Origin: Aquimarina longa SW024
Lineage (GTDB): Bacteria > Bacteroidota > Bacteroidia > Flavobacteriales > Flavobacteriaceae
Assembly (NCBI RefSeq): GCF_001401755.1
Contig: NZ_KQ474105.1
Span: 168,417 to 232,416 of the forward strand
Length of the DNA: 64,000 nucleotides
Direction of reading: 5' to 3'
This document shows, one piece after another, positions 53,781-63,617 of this stretch (the stretch's first letter is position 1; each line of letters opens with the position of its first letter). The notes below the pieces were generated by a model that was not told the origin of the DNA, ran no database searches, and saw nothing but the letters and a program-made list of their open reading frames with translations. The position numbers were made by a program, and so were the translations under genes.

Positions 53781-53948
53781 ATTTTTGTATAGATTTTTTT
53801 GGCGTTCTCTGATTAAAATCAGAACTGGGTTATTCGACACTTGTTGTTATACTGCCTCTTTAACAAGCTTAGGATGATGATGAGACTTTGATATAGCCCT
53901 TTCCCAAACAAAGCAAAAATTATAAGAATAACATAACTATACAAGTAT

Positions 53949-54578
53949 ATGCTTTCTGTATTTAGAAGATTGTTTTCAAAAAAAAAAGTAAAAGAAACTG
54001 AGGAGAATCCCATGAAAAAATTTCTTGTTGCCGGTCTTGGTAATATTGGACCCAAATACCATAATACACGTCATAATATTGGTTTTAAAGTTCTTGATGC
54101 ATTAGTAAAAGAAGCAGGGCTTACTTTTGAAACTAATAAATTAGGGGACCTTACTACTTATAAACATAAGGGAAGGACGATTATACTCCTTAAGCCTAAT
54201 ACATATATGAACCTTAGTGGAAAAGCAGTTAGATATTGGTTAGAAAAAGAAAAAGTGCCTTTAGAAAACCTTTTAGTTGTTACAGATGATATCAATTTAC
54301 CTTTTGGTACTATTAGGCTTAAGTCTAAAGGTAGTGCCGGAGGACACAATGGACTCAAAGATATCGAAACACAGTTACAAACTGCTAAATATTGTAGATT
54401 TAGGTTTGGAGTTGGAGATGAATTTGGTAAAGGTAGACAAGTGGATTATGTGCTAGGGAATTGGAATAATGAAGAAGAAGCTGCAATGCCAGAACGACTA
54501 GAAAAAGGGATTGCGGTAATAAAATCTTTTGCAGCAGCAGGGACAGCCAATACAATGAATACCTTTAACGGAAAATAA
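53949..54578 (+). CDS. pth: Peptidyl-tRNA hydrolase
   Basis: The enzyme core begins at MKKFLVAGLGNIGPKYHNTRHNIGF, with the catalytic His in the NTRHNIGF block. It continues with KPNTYMNLSGKAV, DDINLPFGTIRLKSKGSAGGHNGLKDIE and RFGVGDE. The frame opens 21 codons earlier (MLSVFRRLFSKKKVKETEEN); I report that start, but ATG 54012 is also possible because the extra residues are basic and not part of the enzyme fold. Released tRNA is recycled from peptidyl-tRNA in the cytoplasm. Confidence 0.93.
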   Translation: MLSVFRRLFSKKKVKETEENPMKKFLVAGLGNIGPKYHNTRHNIGFKVLDALVKEAGLTFETNKLGDLTTYKHKGRTIILLKPNTYMNLSGKAVRYWLEKEKVPLENLLVVTDDINLPFGTIRLKSKGSAGGHNGLKDIETQLQTAKYCRFRFGVGDEFGKGRQVDYVLGNWNNEEEAAMPERLEKGIAVIKSFAAAGTANTMNTFNGK

Positions 54579-54725
54579 AGAAAATGTATCAAAACTATTT
54601 TTTATTTTTACAAAAGCTTTAAATTTCACTTCCTGAAATTAGCTATAACACTATTAATTAATGCTATTCATACTATTCATTAGCGAATGTTTATCTGATA
54701 TTGAAAAACAAATAAAAAAAGACAG

Positions 54726-55658
54726 ATGAAGCGCTATACAAATGCCAAAACATATGACAATAAAATGCCTTCTGTGGTTACGATAGGAACTTTTGATGGG
54801 GTGCATATTGGTCATAAAAAAATAATCGAACGCCTTGTAGAGAGCGCTGAAAACAGTAATATAGAATCAGTTATCCTTACATTTTTTCCACATCCTAGAA
54901 TGGTATTGCAGCAAGATTCAGAAATTAAGCTAATCAATACTATAGATGAACGTATGCAGATACTAAAAAAAACAGGACTATCTAGTGTTGTTGTTCATCC
55001 ATTTACTAAAGAATTTTCACGCCTTACAGCAGGAGAATATGTACAAGAAATGCTCGTTAACTGTCTTAATGTACGACATGTGATTATAGGGTATGACCAC
55101 CGATTTGGTCGTAATCGTAATTCTAATATCACGGACTTAGCTTCATATGGGATAGAGAATAATTTCACAGTAGAAGAAATCTCTAAGCAAGATATTGATG
55201 ATGTTGCTGTAAGTTCTACTAAAATTAGAGAAGCATTATCCAAAGGTGATATTACTAAGGCTAATACATATTTAGGGTATGAATTTATGTTAACCGGTAT
55301 AGTTGTAAAAGGAAAAAAACTAGGGCGTAAATTGGGATATCCTACCGCTAATTTATATATAAAAGAAGCGTATAAACTAATTCCTAAAAATGGAGTTTAT
55401 ATTGTAAAATCAAGTATTGATGGTCAAATTTATTATGGGATGATGAATATTGGGGTTAATCCTACTGTAAACGGTACACAACAAACAATAGAAACTCATT
55501 TTTTTGATACTTCTTTTAATTTATATGATAAAAAAATACAGATTGAAATGTTAAAACGTATTAGAGATGAGAAAAAATTTGATTCTATTGAGGAACTGCA
55601 AGAAGCGATGCAACAAGATGAGGACTACTCTCGCGATTATATAAACTCTTTACTATGA
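54726..55658 (+). CDS. ribF: Bifunctional riboflavin kinase/FAD synthetase
   Basis: 310 residues. The N-terminal FMN adenylyltransferase domain has the HIGH-like GTFDGVHIGHKKII motif and VIGYDHRFGRNR. The C-terminal riboflavin kinase domain has GRKLGYPTANL and YYGMMNIGVNPTVNG. It makes FMN and FAD. The stop overlaps the start of the next gene by 4 nt, so they are co-transcribed. Confidence 0.96.
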   Translation: MKRYTNAKTYDNKMPSVVTIGTFDGVHIGHKKIIERLVESAENSNIESVILTFFPHPRMVLQQDSEIKLINTIDERMQILKKTGLSSVVVHPFTKEFSRLTAGEYVQEMLVNCLNVRHVIIGYDHRFGRNRNSNITDLASYGIENNFTVEEISKQDIDDVAVSSTKIREALSKGDITKANTYLGYEFMLTGIVVKGKKLGRKLGYPTANLYIKEAYKLIPKNGVYIVKSSIDGQIYYGMMNIGVNPTVNGTQQTIETHFFDTSFNLYDKKIQIEMLKRIRDEKKFDSIEELQEAMQQDEDYSRDYINSLL

Positions 55659-56986
55659 TTAATCGCTGGTTGTTTACTCATATAGATAATAGTTCTCTGA
55701 TTATATTTAGAGTTTTTTTTGGTTTTTTGATCGCAGCTGAAGCTATAGGAGCTATTTTTACAGGATGGGTAAGACGAACACTTGTAGAACCTGAATTTAC
55801 ATTTAATTTCATTGGTCTTGAATTTTTGCAACCTCTGCCAGGAGATGGCATGTATTACTATTTTGCTGTTATGGGAGTTTTCGGACTGTTGGTAATGATT
55901 GGTTATAAATATAAATGGAGTATGATTAGTTATACAGTGATGTGGGCTGGAGTGTACTTTATGCAAAAATCATCATATAATAATCATTATTACCTTCTAT
56001 TATTACTTTGCATACTAATGAGTATGCTACCAGCAGGAGATTATTTTTCTATAGATGTAAAACGAAACCCATTACTCAAAAAAATCTCTATGCCTAGGTG
56101 GTGTATATTAATTATCATAGGTCAACTATGGATTGTGTATACTTATGCATCGGTAGCTAAATTATATCCAGATTGGTTAGATTACACAGTAGCAAAAAAC
56201 CTAATGGCAGGAAGAGCGTATTATCCTATTATAGGAGATGTGCTTCAAAAACACTGGACACATGTTTGCGTTGCCTATTTTGGGATCTTATTTGACCTCT
56301 TAATTGTTCCTCTTTTATTGTGGAAAAGAACCCGATTAATGGCCTTTTGTATTAGTATATTTTTTCATCTTTTCAATTCTATTATTTTTCAGATAGGGAT
56401 ATTCCCATATATGTCACTGGCATTTAGTGTGTTTTTCTTTTCTAGAGAGAGAATACACCATCTTTTTATGAAAAACAAAGAGTTTTATAGCACAAATGAG
56501 CTCATTTTGCCTTCATATAGAAAGATATTGCAACCCATATTCATAATATGGTTTACAATACAGATTGTACTCCCGATTCGTCATTGGTTGATCCCAGGAG
56601 ATGTACTATGGACAGAGGAAGGACATAGACTTAGTTGGCGTATGATGTTAAGAGGGCGATCAGGAACGACAAATTTTTATGTTGTAGATAAAAACGATCC
56701 TAAAGCACAACGAGAGTCAATAAACGAAAGTGATCATCTCTCAGATAAGCAATTACGCTTAGTATCTTCTAGACCTGATGGGATATGGCAATTTGCACAG
56801 TATCTTAAAAAAGAGTATGCTAGAAAAGGAAAAGAGATTGCAGTATATGTAGATAGTGAAGTATCTGTAAATGGTAAAGAGCGAAAAACATTGATAAACC
56901 CTAATGTTGATATGGCTAGCGTATCATGGAATTACTTTACAACAAATCCATGGATCATTAAATACAAAAAAAACGAAATAAAGTAA
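55655..56986 (+). CDS. HTTM (gamma-carboxylase-like) membrane protein
   Basis: 443 residues with several membrane helices, opening with HIDNSSLIIFRVFFGFLIAAEAIG and containing YASVAKLYPDWLDYTVAKNLMAGR, typical of the horizontally transferred transmembrane/vitamin K-dependent gamma-carboxylase (HTTM) family in Bacteroidota. A soluble C-terminal part (about 300-443) follows the last helix. Its reaction in these bacteria is unknown. It overlaps ribF by 4 nt. Confidence 0.88.
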   Translation: MINRWLFTHIDNSSLIIFRVFFGFLIAAEAIGAIFTGWVRRTLVEPEFTFNFIGLEFLQPLPGDGMYYYFAVMGVFGLLVMIGYKYKWSMISYTVMWAGVYFMQKSSYNNHYYLLLLLCILMSMLPAGDYFSIDVKRNPLLKKISMPRWCILIIIGQLWIVYTYASVAKLYPDWLDYTVAKNLMAGRAYYPIIGDVLQKHWTHVCVAYFGILFDLLIVPLLLWKRTRLMAFCISIFFHLFNSIIFQIGIFPYMSLAFSVFFFSRERIHHLFMKNKEFYSTNELILPSYRKILQPIFIIWFTIQIVLPIRHWLIPGDVLWTEEGHRLSWRMMLRGRSGTTNFYVVDKNDPKAQRESINESDHLSDKQLRLVSSRPDGIWQFAQYLKKEYARKGKEIAVYVDSEVSVNGKERKTLINPNVDMASVSWNYFTTNPWIIKYKKNEIK

Positions 56987-57126
56987 CATGCTTATACTAA
57001 TGTATAATGCACCTAGTTAATCTGTAATATTTTATTGTAGAATATAAAAAGACAAAAGCATATGATGTTATCTCATATGTTGTAATTTGTACTCGACATA
57101 ACTTCAATATTGTCAAAAATAGTAAC

Positions 57127-59019
57127 ATGCATCATTATATAATAAAAAGAGTCTTTAGTGTACTTATTATTCTATACTCAATTGTACTATCTAGCCAAGA
57201 TACTGAAGAGCAAATTTTTTTCAGGAGCTATGGGTATATCCCAAATGATGTACGCCCAGAATTGTATGATGAGCTTCAAAAAAGTATAGATATTCATAAA
57301 AAATTACAGCTTATTGAAGAAATAGCTGAGATTCATATACAGGCCGGAAATACTGATTCAATTACCTATTATGGAAATCTTTTAAAAACAGAAGTACTAA
57401 ATAATGATGATATAAATAAATCAATATACCTCTCTAAAGCTAGTAATATTATTGGTTGGGGAAAGCTTAAAAACGGGCTTTATGATAGTGCAATGATGCA
57501 TTTTATAGAAGGTATTTCTAGTTCGCCTATTTCAGAAATGCGTACACTGCATTATAAGCACCAATTAGGATTAGGTATTGTGTACTTTAGGAAGAGTCAA
57601 TATGATATGGCAATTCCTTTTTTCGAGTCTTGTCTTACAGAGACAGAAGATAAAGAAACAATAATTCTTGCAAAAAAGTTTTTAGGGGATGTTTACTTAA
57701 GTAAACAAGACACCGAAAAAGCTACATTTTATTATTTAGATGCTCTGGATAATATCCCTGTAATTACTCCTAATAAAATTCAATTAGAGATACAGATAAA
57801 CTTAGGAAAAATAGAGCTTTTTCATAATAGAACTACTAAAGCGATGGACTATTTTGTTCCTGTAAAAGAAAAAGCGCAGAAAAATCATTTTTATGATTTG
57901 TATATAGATGCAGTATATGAAATAGGTAAAGTGTATTATAGACTAGGAGAGTATAATGCTGCAGAGTTGATAATAAGTACTGCTCGTGTTAATACCGTGC
58001 AATGGAATAGATTGGATTTAGAAAAAAGAATGATACTCGTGCTTAAAAATTTAAATATTAAGCAAGAAAATTTTAAAAATGCATATGCATTGATGACGCA
58101 ATATGTAAGAGTTTCTAATGAGATTCTTGTAAAACAAAATAAAAAGGCGGTAAAAGAATTAGAGATTAAATATCAAACACTTCAAAAAGAAAAAGAAATA
58201 TTATCGCTTAAAGAAGAACAATTATTGAAAGAAAACGAACTTGAAAAACAGAGGACAATTAAAACAGCATTTTTGATTGGTTTTTTAGTAATATTAGTTC
58301 CAATAATCGGTCTTTTATTTGTGTATTTTCAAAAACTAAAGACACAGATTGCGTTAAATAAATCTCAGGAAGAAGTAAATACCCAAAAAGTATATGGATT
58401 GATGAAAGATCAGGAATTAAACCTGATTAAGGCAACGATGGCAGGACAGGATAAAGAAAGACAACGTCTGGCACGTGAATTACATGATAGTGTCGGTGGC
58501 AATTTAGCAAGTATAAAATTACAGTTATCCAATACTGATATACAGCGAGATCATATGATCAAACAAATAGATGAAACCTACAATCAGGTAAGGGATTTTT
58601 CGCATAATCTTACTCCGAAAAAATTTCAAAAAACCCCAATAACACTATTGATAAAAGAATATATCAATAATGTGATAAATGGTAGTGGTCAACATATTTC
58701 ATTTCATCCCTATCCCGAAAACGAGATCGATGAAATTAGCCCAATACTTACAGAAGAATTGTTTAAAATCATACAAGAACTGTTAACAAATTGTCTAAAA
58801 CATGCTAATGCTAAAAATATTACGATTTATCTCAATCATCATAAAGATTCAATACAGTTGCTTTTTGAAGATGATGGTATTGGGTTCGAAGTAGATAATG
58901 TTAGTGATGGTATTGGGTTTAAAAATATAAAAACCCGTTTAAATGCTTTGTCCGGAGGTATGTTTGTGGATTCTATTGTTAATAGAGGTACTGTGATTAG
59001 TATAGAAGTGCCCGTGTAA
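57127..59019 (+). CDS. TPR sensor histidine kinase, HisKA_3 type
   Basis: 630 residues with an N-terminal signal sequence (IIKRVFSVLIILYSIVLSSQ) and periplasmic TPR repeats (about 110-330, with GIVYFRKSQYDMAIPFFESCL). A membrane helix (about 380-402) is followed by a HisKA_3 phosphoacceptor box RQRLARELHDSVGGNLASIKL and HATPase_c (LTNCLKHANAKNITIYL, DDGIGFEVD). NarL-type regulators usually partner such kinases, but none is adjacent here, so it is an orphan in this window. Confidence 0.92.
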   Translation: MHHYIIKRVFSVLIILYSIVLSSQDTEEQIFFRSYGYIPNDVRPELYDELQKSIDIHKKLQLIEEIAEIHIQAGNTDSITYYGNLLKTEVLNNDDINKSIYLSKASNIIGWGKLKNGLYDSAMMHFIEGISSSPISEMRTLHYKHQLGLGIVYFRKSQYDMAIPFFESCLTETEDKETIILAKKFLGDVYLSKQDTEKATFYYLDALDNIPVITPNKIQLEIQINLGKIELFHNRTTKAMDYFVPVKEKAQKNHFYDLYIDAVYEIGKVYYRLGEYNAAELIISTARVNTVQWNRLDLEKRMILVLKNLNIKQENFKNAYALMTQYVRVSNEILVKQNKKAVKELEIKYQTLQKEKEILSLKEEQLLKENELEKQRTIKTAFLIGFLVILVPIIGLLFVYFQKLKTQIALNKSQEEVNTQKVYGLMKDQELNLIKATMAGQDKERQRLARELHDSVGGNLASIKLQLSNTDIQRDHMIKQIDETYNQVRDFSHNLTPKKFQKTPITLLIKEYINNVINGSGQHISFHPYPENEIDEISPILTEELFKIIQELLTNCLKHANAKNITIYLNHHKDSIQLLFEDDGIGFEVDNVSDGIGFKNIKTRLNALSGGMFVDSIVNRGTVISIEVPV

Positions 59020-59022
59020 TAA

Positions 59023-59409
59023 TTAAGCTTCCCCAAGATATACCCAATGCCCATACTGCTTAACAAATTTTGAGGTTTCATGTATCATTTGCAACCCTTG
59101 TTTGTCATAATAAAAAGCTTTAAAGGCTACTGTACCTTCGGTATCCTTTGCAGCTCCTTTTTGGGTGGTAATAACCTCTAATTTAATCCATTGTACAGAC
59201 TTAGTCCATCTTACAATGTTTTTTTTATCTTGTGTAGGTCGTGTGGTAGTGTGATGACTTTTCATAAGATAATCTCCTTTAGCCAAAACATAAGCAGTAT
59301 ATCTGGAGCGCATCAATTCTTCTGCAGTTGTTGCTTTGTTGATATCCTGATGTATTTTTGCACAGCAATCGGCATATAATTTTGGATTTCCGCAATAACA
59401 AGTGTCCAT
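59023..59409 (-). CDS. YchJ family (UPF0225) SEC-C motif protein
   Basis: 128 residues beginning with the zinc-binding SEC-C-like start CYCGNPKLYADCCAKIH, then ELMRSRYTAYVLAKGDYLMKSHH, and the end TSKFVKQYGHWVYLGEA, as in YchJ. It is convergent with the kinase gene (3 nt apart). Function is unknown; it may bind metal. Confidence 0.92.
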   Translation of the reverse strand: MDTCYCGNPKLYADCCAKIHQDINKATTAEELMRSRYTAYVLAKGDYLMKSHHTTTRPTQDKKNIVRWTKSVQWIKLEVITTQKGAAKDTEGTVAFKAFYYDKQGLQMIHETSKFVKQYGHWVYLGEA

Positions 59410-59421
59410 AATTAACTTTTT

Positions 59422-59571
59422 TTATTTTTGCTCATTTGCTTTTTTTATAATAGCCTTTAAGCGCTCTGCTCGTGCTTCTTTTTCTTTGCGTAACTTATTC
59501 TTCTTACGGTTGATAAGTTTAGTGTGCTTTGCTTTATTTTGAGTATTTTTTTCTTTTCCTTTCTTAGCCAT
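59422..59571 (-). CDS. Small basic lysine-rich protein
   Basis: A 49-residue open frame on the minus strand from ATG 59571: MAKKGKEKNTQNKAKHTKL continuing with a run of Lys/Arg/Ala to NEQK. Similar short basic proteins occur next to YchJ or DUF2293 genes, but I have no family name. It is 12 nt upstream of the YchJ gene and likely co-transcribed. Confidence 0.6.
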   Translation of the reverse strand: MAKKGKEKNTQNKAKHTKLINRKKNKLRKEKEARAERLKAIIKKANEQK

Positions 59572-59603
59572 GGGCTACTGATTTTAAATCAAAATTATAT
59601 AAT

Positions 59604-60434
59604 TTATCCTCTCCATTGTCTGAGAATATGATTGATATCATATTTCACTTCTGACCTAATCTCTCTTTTGCCTTTTCCTTGCCTAAACCGAGTATCATAA
59701 TCAGTTTCTGCATGTCGTATATGTGCTTCTACGGCTAAATCAATCATTTTACTATCAAATTGCTTGGCATCAGCCGTGCGACCTACTCTACCACTATATT
59801 TCTCGCAGGCATGTGCTGCGATAGCAAACTCTCGTTTTACAGGACAATTGGGATACCTTTTTCTAATAGCCTTAGCAAATGTGATTTTATATTCACGATC
59901 TTTTACTTCGCGTATTACGGCAGCTTTTTTATTCTTTTCGTTTCGAGCAGCTTGATCATTCTCACACTCTAATCGAGCTTTTTCTATAGCGATTTCTTCT
60001 ACTAATTGCCCTTGTCGCTCATAACGTTTTCTGCGTTGATTCCATGCTAGAACTACTGCACAGAGGGTAGAATGTTTTTTTGATCGTCGGGTCATCGCTA
60101 CATTTCCTGGGGGTAGCATTACATATCCTATAAAAGGAGAACAGCTAAAACAAGTGCCTTTATGATTTTCACTTTCTGCAACAAAAGATTTGCCTTTAGG
60201 GATATGTTTTCCACAAGTCATACACCGTAGTTTTTCTTTTTTAGTAAGAAAGATATTTTGAGCTATTGTTGCCACTTTTTTATATTTTTTTGAGAAGGTA
60301 AAAATACTTAAATAAAAAACAGGTATTTTTGATTGAGGTAAAAAAGAAAATTTAAAGATCACAAAACTATCAATACACACATCAGGATTACAATCATAGA
60401 ATGTTTTTAAGGCTGTTGGTGTAAAACAAACCAT
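59604..60434 (-). CDS. DUF2293 family protein with two CxxC motifs
   Basis: The 276-residue protein has a Cys-pair motif CMTCGKHIPKGKSF ... CFSCSPFIGY (about 70-101), then a basic, helical region (MTRRSKKHSTLCAVVLAWNQRRKRYERQG) and a C-terminal DUF2293 domain ending DINHILRQWRG. Nucleic-acid binding is possible. Its start codon is only one base from the divergent GNAT gene start, so promoters must lie inside the opposite coding region unless translation starts further in. The N-terminal 60 residues are less certain. Confidence 0.82.
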   Translation of the reverse strand: MVCFTPTALKTFYDCNPDVCIDSFVIFKFSFLPQSKIPVFYLSIFTFSKKYKKVATIAQNIFLTKKEKLRCMTCGKHIPKGKSFVAESENHKGTCFSCSPFIGYVMLPPGNVAMTRRSKKHSTLCAVVLAWNQRRKRYERQGQLVEEIAIEKARLECENDQAARNEKNKKAAVIREVKDREYKITFAKAIRKRYPNCPVKREFAIAAHACEKYSGRVGRTADAKQFDSKMIDLAVEAHIRHAETDYDTRFRQGKGKREIRSEVKYDINHILRQWRG

Positions 60435-60435
60435 A

Positions 60436-60957
60436 ATGGAAACAAAAAATTACATTTTAAAAGAAGTAGAATATTCTGATATAAAAAATATTCATAAAGG
60501 ACTATCAGACCCAGACATAACTAAGTTCTATGATGTCCATTTTCCTACCCTAGAGGCTGTAAAAGAACAAATGGATTGGTATGAAGAGTTAAAGAAAAAT
60601 GGAACAGGTATATGGTGGTGCATTTATGATAAAGTTGATCATCAGTTTTGTGGTGCAGGAGGTTTTAATTCTCTGCAGCAAGAACATCAAAGAGCAGAAA
60701 TTGGTTTTTGGTTACTAAAAGATTTTTGGGGTAAAGGGATCATGAAAGAAATAATGCCGAGGCTTTTTGAAGAAGGGTTTACTACGCTAAAACTAAATAG
60801 GATTGAAGGGTATGTTGTTAGTTCTAATATAAAATGCAAAAATGCATTAGAGAAAATTAATTTTTGCTATGAAGGTACCATGAGAGAATTTGAAATCAAA
60901 AATGGATCAAAAATAAGTGTAGATATCTATTCACTTTTAAAAAGTGAGTGGAAGTAA
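60436..60957 (+). CDS. GNAT family N-acetyltransferase (RimJ-like)
   Basis: 173 residues with the GNAT core: RAEIGFWLLKDFWGKGIMKEIMPRLFEEGF (motif A acetyl-CoA loop) and LNRIEGYVVSSNIKCKNALEKINFCYEGTMRE (motif B), as in RimJ/RimL acetyltransferases. It acetylates an unknown amine, perhaps a ribosomal protein N-terminus. ATG 60436 is one base from the divergent DUF2293 start. Confidence 0.92.
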   Translation: METKNYILKEVEYSDIKNIHKGLSDPDITKFYDVHFPTLEAVKEQMDWYEELKKNGTGIWWCIYDKVDHQFCGAGGFNSLQQEHQRAEIGFWLLKDFWGKGIMKEIMPRLFEEGFTTLKLNRIEGYVVSSNIKCKNALEKINFCYEGTMREFEIKNGSKISVDIYSLLKSEWK

Positions 60958-61123
60958 GATCTGTTATAACATGGTATTCTATAAAACAGTATAAGCATAG
61001 ATGTTAAACATGTGTAAGCGAGTTTATTACTGAGTTTCACTGAATATAAGGTAGTAAAAATAATGTGGCATATTTATTTTTGTTAGATTAGGATAATTTG
61101 ATCATTATTAGAATTAATCGAAC

Positions 61124-61578
61124 ATGGAAGCAATACCGAATATTGAAGAAAAACAAAATAATACGTCTTTTATCATTCAAAAACCTCCAAAATGGAGAGT
61201 ACATATAATGCGAGGGTTATTTTTTCTAAATTTCATCAGTTTAGCATTTGATAATTGATCAACGATTCTTTTTCCTCAAGAACAAATGAATACTTTGACA
61301 GGAGTAACGATTAGGTTTTGGGCAAGGTTTTCTTTGTTAAATTTGATAAGAGTTAGATATCCTTTAAAAATGGTGCCAATTTTATTACTTCAATTGCTTT
61401 ATAAGTCCGCTTAGCTTATTGGAACAAATTTGCCAGCAAAAAAGAATAGATTATTAAACGATGATTTAATGTCCTTTTTTTTGGGGTTTGTGTTGCTAGA
61501 ATTACTTTGAACGTATTCATAATTCCTTGGAAATATGAATATAGAGATTATTTTAAAAGTTTTTTTAAGTTTAGATAG
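61124..61578 (+). pseudogene. Decayed membrane-protein gene
   Basis: From ATG 61124 the frame reads MEAIPNIEEKQNNTSFII, then MRGLFFLNFISLAFDN and a TGA, SPFPQEQMNTLTGV-like text and another stop (TAG) after LLQLLYKSA, then a frameshift near 61495 into VFIIPWKYEYRDYFKSFFKFR and the true stop at 61578. Both in-frame stops fall where Trp codons would fit. It looks like a once-intact protein of about 150 residues with four helices. The family is not named. Confidence 0.75.
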
Positions 61579-61678
61579 GAGAAATATTGTGAAAACAGAC
61601 TATTAGGTGTGTTAAAAATAAATCAAGCTTAGCATGTTTAATTCTTTAAATTAGGTATAATAAAATAAAGATTAAAGG

Positions 61679-62002
61679 CATAGAACTACCGACCCAAAGA
61701 TGTTTGATACAATAATAGAATTTGCCAAAGCAATTGGGATGATAACTCTTCCTATTTTATCAAGAACAGCTAGGATATATTCTTAGCTCATCGATAATTC
61801 CATTCTAGCTCTTCGACTTAACTCAGTATAAACTAAAAGCTGCAATCCACAATAGAAGTAAAGGAATATTTTGTTTTTAAAAGTGATTAAAGTAGTACAA
61901 GAAAACTTTATAAATAAAGGAAAACTCGTTGTTCCGACAGGCGAAGGATTTTATACTTATCCTAATCCTGAGTATGAAAATACAAACTTCCTAAAAGAGT
62001 GA
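61679..62002 (+). pseudogene. Decayed 3-hydroxyacyl-CoA dehydrogenase fragment
   Basis: Pieces in different frames resemble the C-terminal half of a short 3-hydroxyacyl-CoA dehydrogenase: HRTTDPKMFDTIIEFAKAIGM (61679-61741), then a shifted EQLGYILSSSIIPF (about 61769 on), then GKLVVPTGEGFYTYPNPEYENTNFLKE up to 62002. Stops and frameshifts separate them and no N-terminal NAD-binding half is present, so it is a relic. Confidence 0.7.
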
Positions 62003-62176
62003 ATTTATTATAAAAACTCTGGCTATAGAGTAACTACCAGAAAAGTAATACTCTTCTGAATGGTATTAAAAGAGTTTAAAATAAATTTCTTTAAATTCAT
62101 TATCCAAGTATAGTTATACAAACCTCACTTTTATTTAAATTTACCTCTTCATTGCGATAAGGATAGTAGTGGTATC

Positions 62177-62224
62177 CTTTTTTTGTCACCCTGAACTTGT
62201 CGAAGGGGGCAATGACAAAAAAAG
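62177..62224. repeat. REP-like inverted repeat with TTGTCGAAGGG core
   Basis: CTTTTTTTGTCA (62177-62188) and TGACAAAAAAAG (62213-62224) are a perfect 12-bp inverted repeat. Between them lies CCCTGAACTTGTCGAAGGG, a sequence known as a dispersed repeat in many bacteria. It is 40 nt before the serS start. Confidence 0.6.
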
Positions 62225-62263
62225 ATATAACGGATAGCCTGGTAATCGCCCAAAAAAGATATC

Positions 62264-63535
62264 ATGTTAGTAGTACAGAACATCATAGCAAATAAGGAAG
62301 CATATATTGATGCTTTAGCAAAACGAAATTTTGACGGTGCTGCCGTTTTAGACAAAGTGATTGCACTAGATGAAGATCGTCGTGCAACACAAGCTAAACT
62401 AGATAATATTCTTGCTGATTCTAATAAATTCTCTAAAGAAATAGGAATGTTGTTTAAAAATGGAGAACAACAAAAAGCAAACTTGCTAAAAGAGAAAACA
62501 GCACAGCTTAAAGAGAGTTCTAAACAATTTTCTGCTGAGCTTGCTGATATTCAAGAAAAATTAATAGAAGTATTATATACAATCCCTAATATCCCCCATG
62601 ATTCTGTTCCTAATGGGCAGAGTGATGAGGATAATGAAGAAATATATAAAGAAGGAGACATCCCTGTATTAGAAGAAGGAGCATTACCACATTGGGAACT
62701 TGCTAAGAAATATGATATTATTGATTTTGAGTTAGGAGTAAAAATAACCGGTGCAGGATTTCCTGTATACAAAGGGAAAGGAGCTCGATTGCAGCGTGCT
62801 TTGATTAATTATTTTTTAGATAAAAATACCGAAGCAGGATATAAAGAGTTCCAGGTGCCACATCTAGTAAACGAAACCTCTGGCTATGGTACAGGACAAT
62901 TGCCTGATAAAGAAGGGCAGATGTACCATGTCACTGTAGATGACCTTTATCTGATTCCTACAGCTGAGGTCCCTGTAACGAATATGTTTAGAGATGAATT
63001 GATTACAGAAAATGAGTTGCCTATTCTTTGTACTGGATATACTCCATGTTTTAGAAGAGAGGCAGGTTCTTATGGTGCACATGTACGAGGACTAAACCGA
63101 TTACATCAGTTTGATAAAGTCGAAATTGTACGAATCGAAAAACCAGAAAATTCATATCAAGCGCTTGATGGAATGGTAGAGCATATAAAAGGAATTTTAG
63201 AAGAGCTTAATTTACCATATCGTATCTTACGCCTTTGTGGAGGTGATATAGGATTCACTTCTGCATTAACCTACGATTTCGAAGTATTTTCTACAGCTCA
63301 GGATCGTTGGTTAGAGATTAGTTCTGTATCTAATTTTGAATCTTACCAAGCGAATCGTTTAAAATTGCGTTTTAAAGATAAAAATGGTAAAAATCAATTG
63401 GTACATACTCTTAATGGGAGTTCATTAGCATTACCAAGAGTTCTTGCAGGGATTTTAGAAAACTACCAAACACCCAAAGGAATTAAAATTCCAAAGGTAT
63501 TAGTGCCATATTGCGGATTTGAATATATAGATTAG
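62264..63535 (+). CDS. serS: Seryl-tRNA synthetase
   Basis: 423 residues with the N-terminal helical tRNA-binding arm (about 1-105, coiled-coil) and class II motifs: motif 2 EAGSYGAHVRGLNRLHQFDKVEIV and motif 3 LNGSSLALPRVLAGILENYQ. It charges tRNA-Ser and tRNA-Sec-type acceptors. Length and architecture are normal. Confidence 0.97.
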   Translation: MLVVQNIIANKEAYIDALAKRNFDGAAVLDKVIALDEDRRATQAKLDNILADSNKFSKEIGMLFKNGEQQKANLLKEKTAQLKESSKQFSAELADIQEKLIEVLYTIPNIPHDSVPNGQSDEDNEEIYKEGDIPVLEEGALPHWELAKKYDIIDFELGVKITGAGFPVYKGKGARLQRALINYFLDKNTEAGYKEFQVPHLVNETSGYGTGQLPDKEGQMYHVTVDDLYLIPTAEVPVTNMFRDELITENELPILCTGYTPCFRREAGSYGAHVRGLNRLHQFDKVEIVRIEKPENSYQALDGMVEHIKGILEELNLPYRILRLCGGDIGFTSALTYDFEVFSTAQDRWLEISSVSNFESYQANRLKLRFKDKNGKNQLVHTLNGSSLALPRVLAGILENYQTPKGIKIPKVLVPYCGFEYID

Positions 63536-63617
63536 AGTACTTAAAGGGTAGAGAGAATGAGTTAAAAGAGAGCGTCTTATAATAGATATGAATAGTAGAA
63601 TGGAATGCCTACCTTCA

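Noticed and set aside
62188..62212. Transfer-related attachment site
   Set aside because: The CCCTGAACTTGTCGAAGGG core is a commonly dispersed repeat and no integrase or flanking direct repeats were found.
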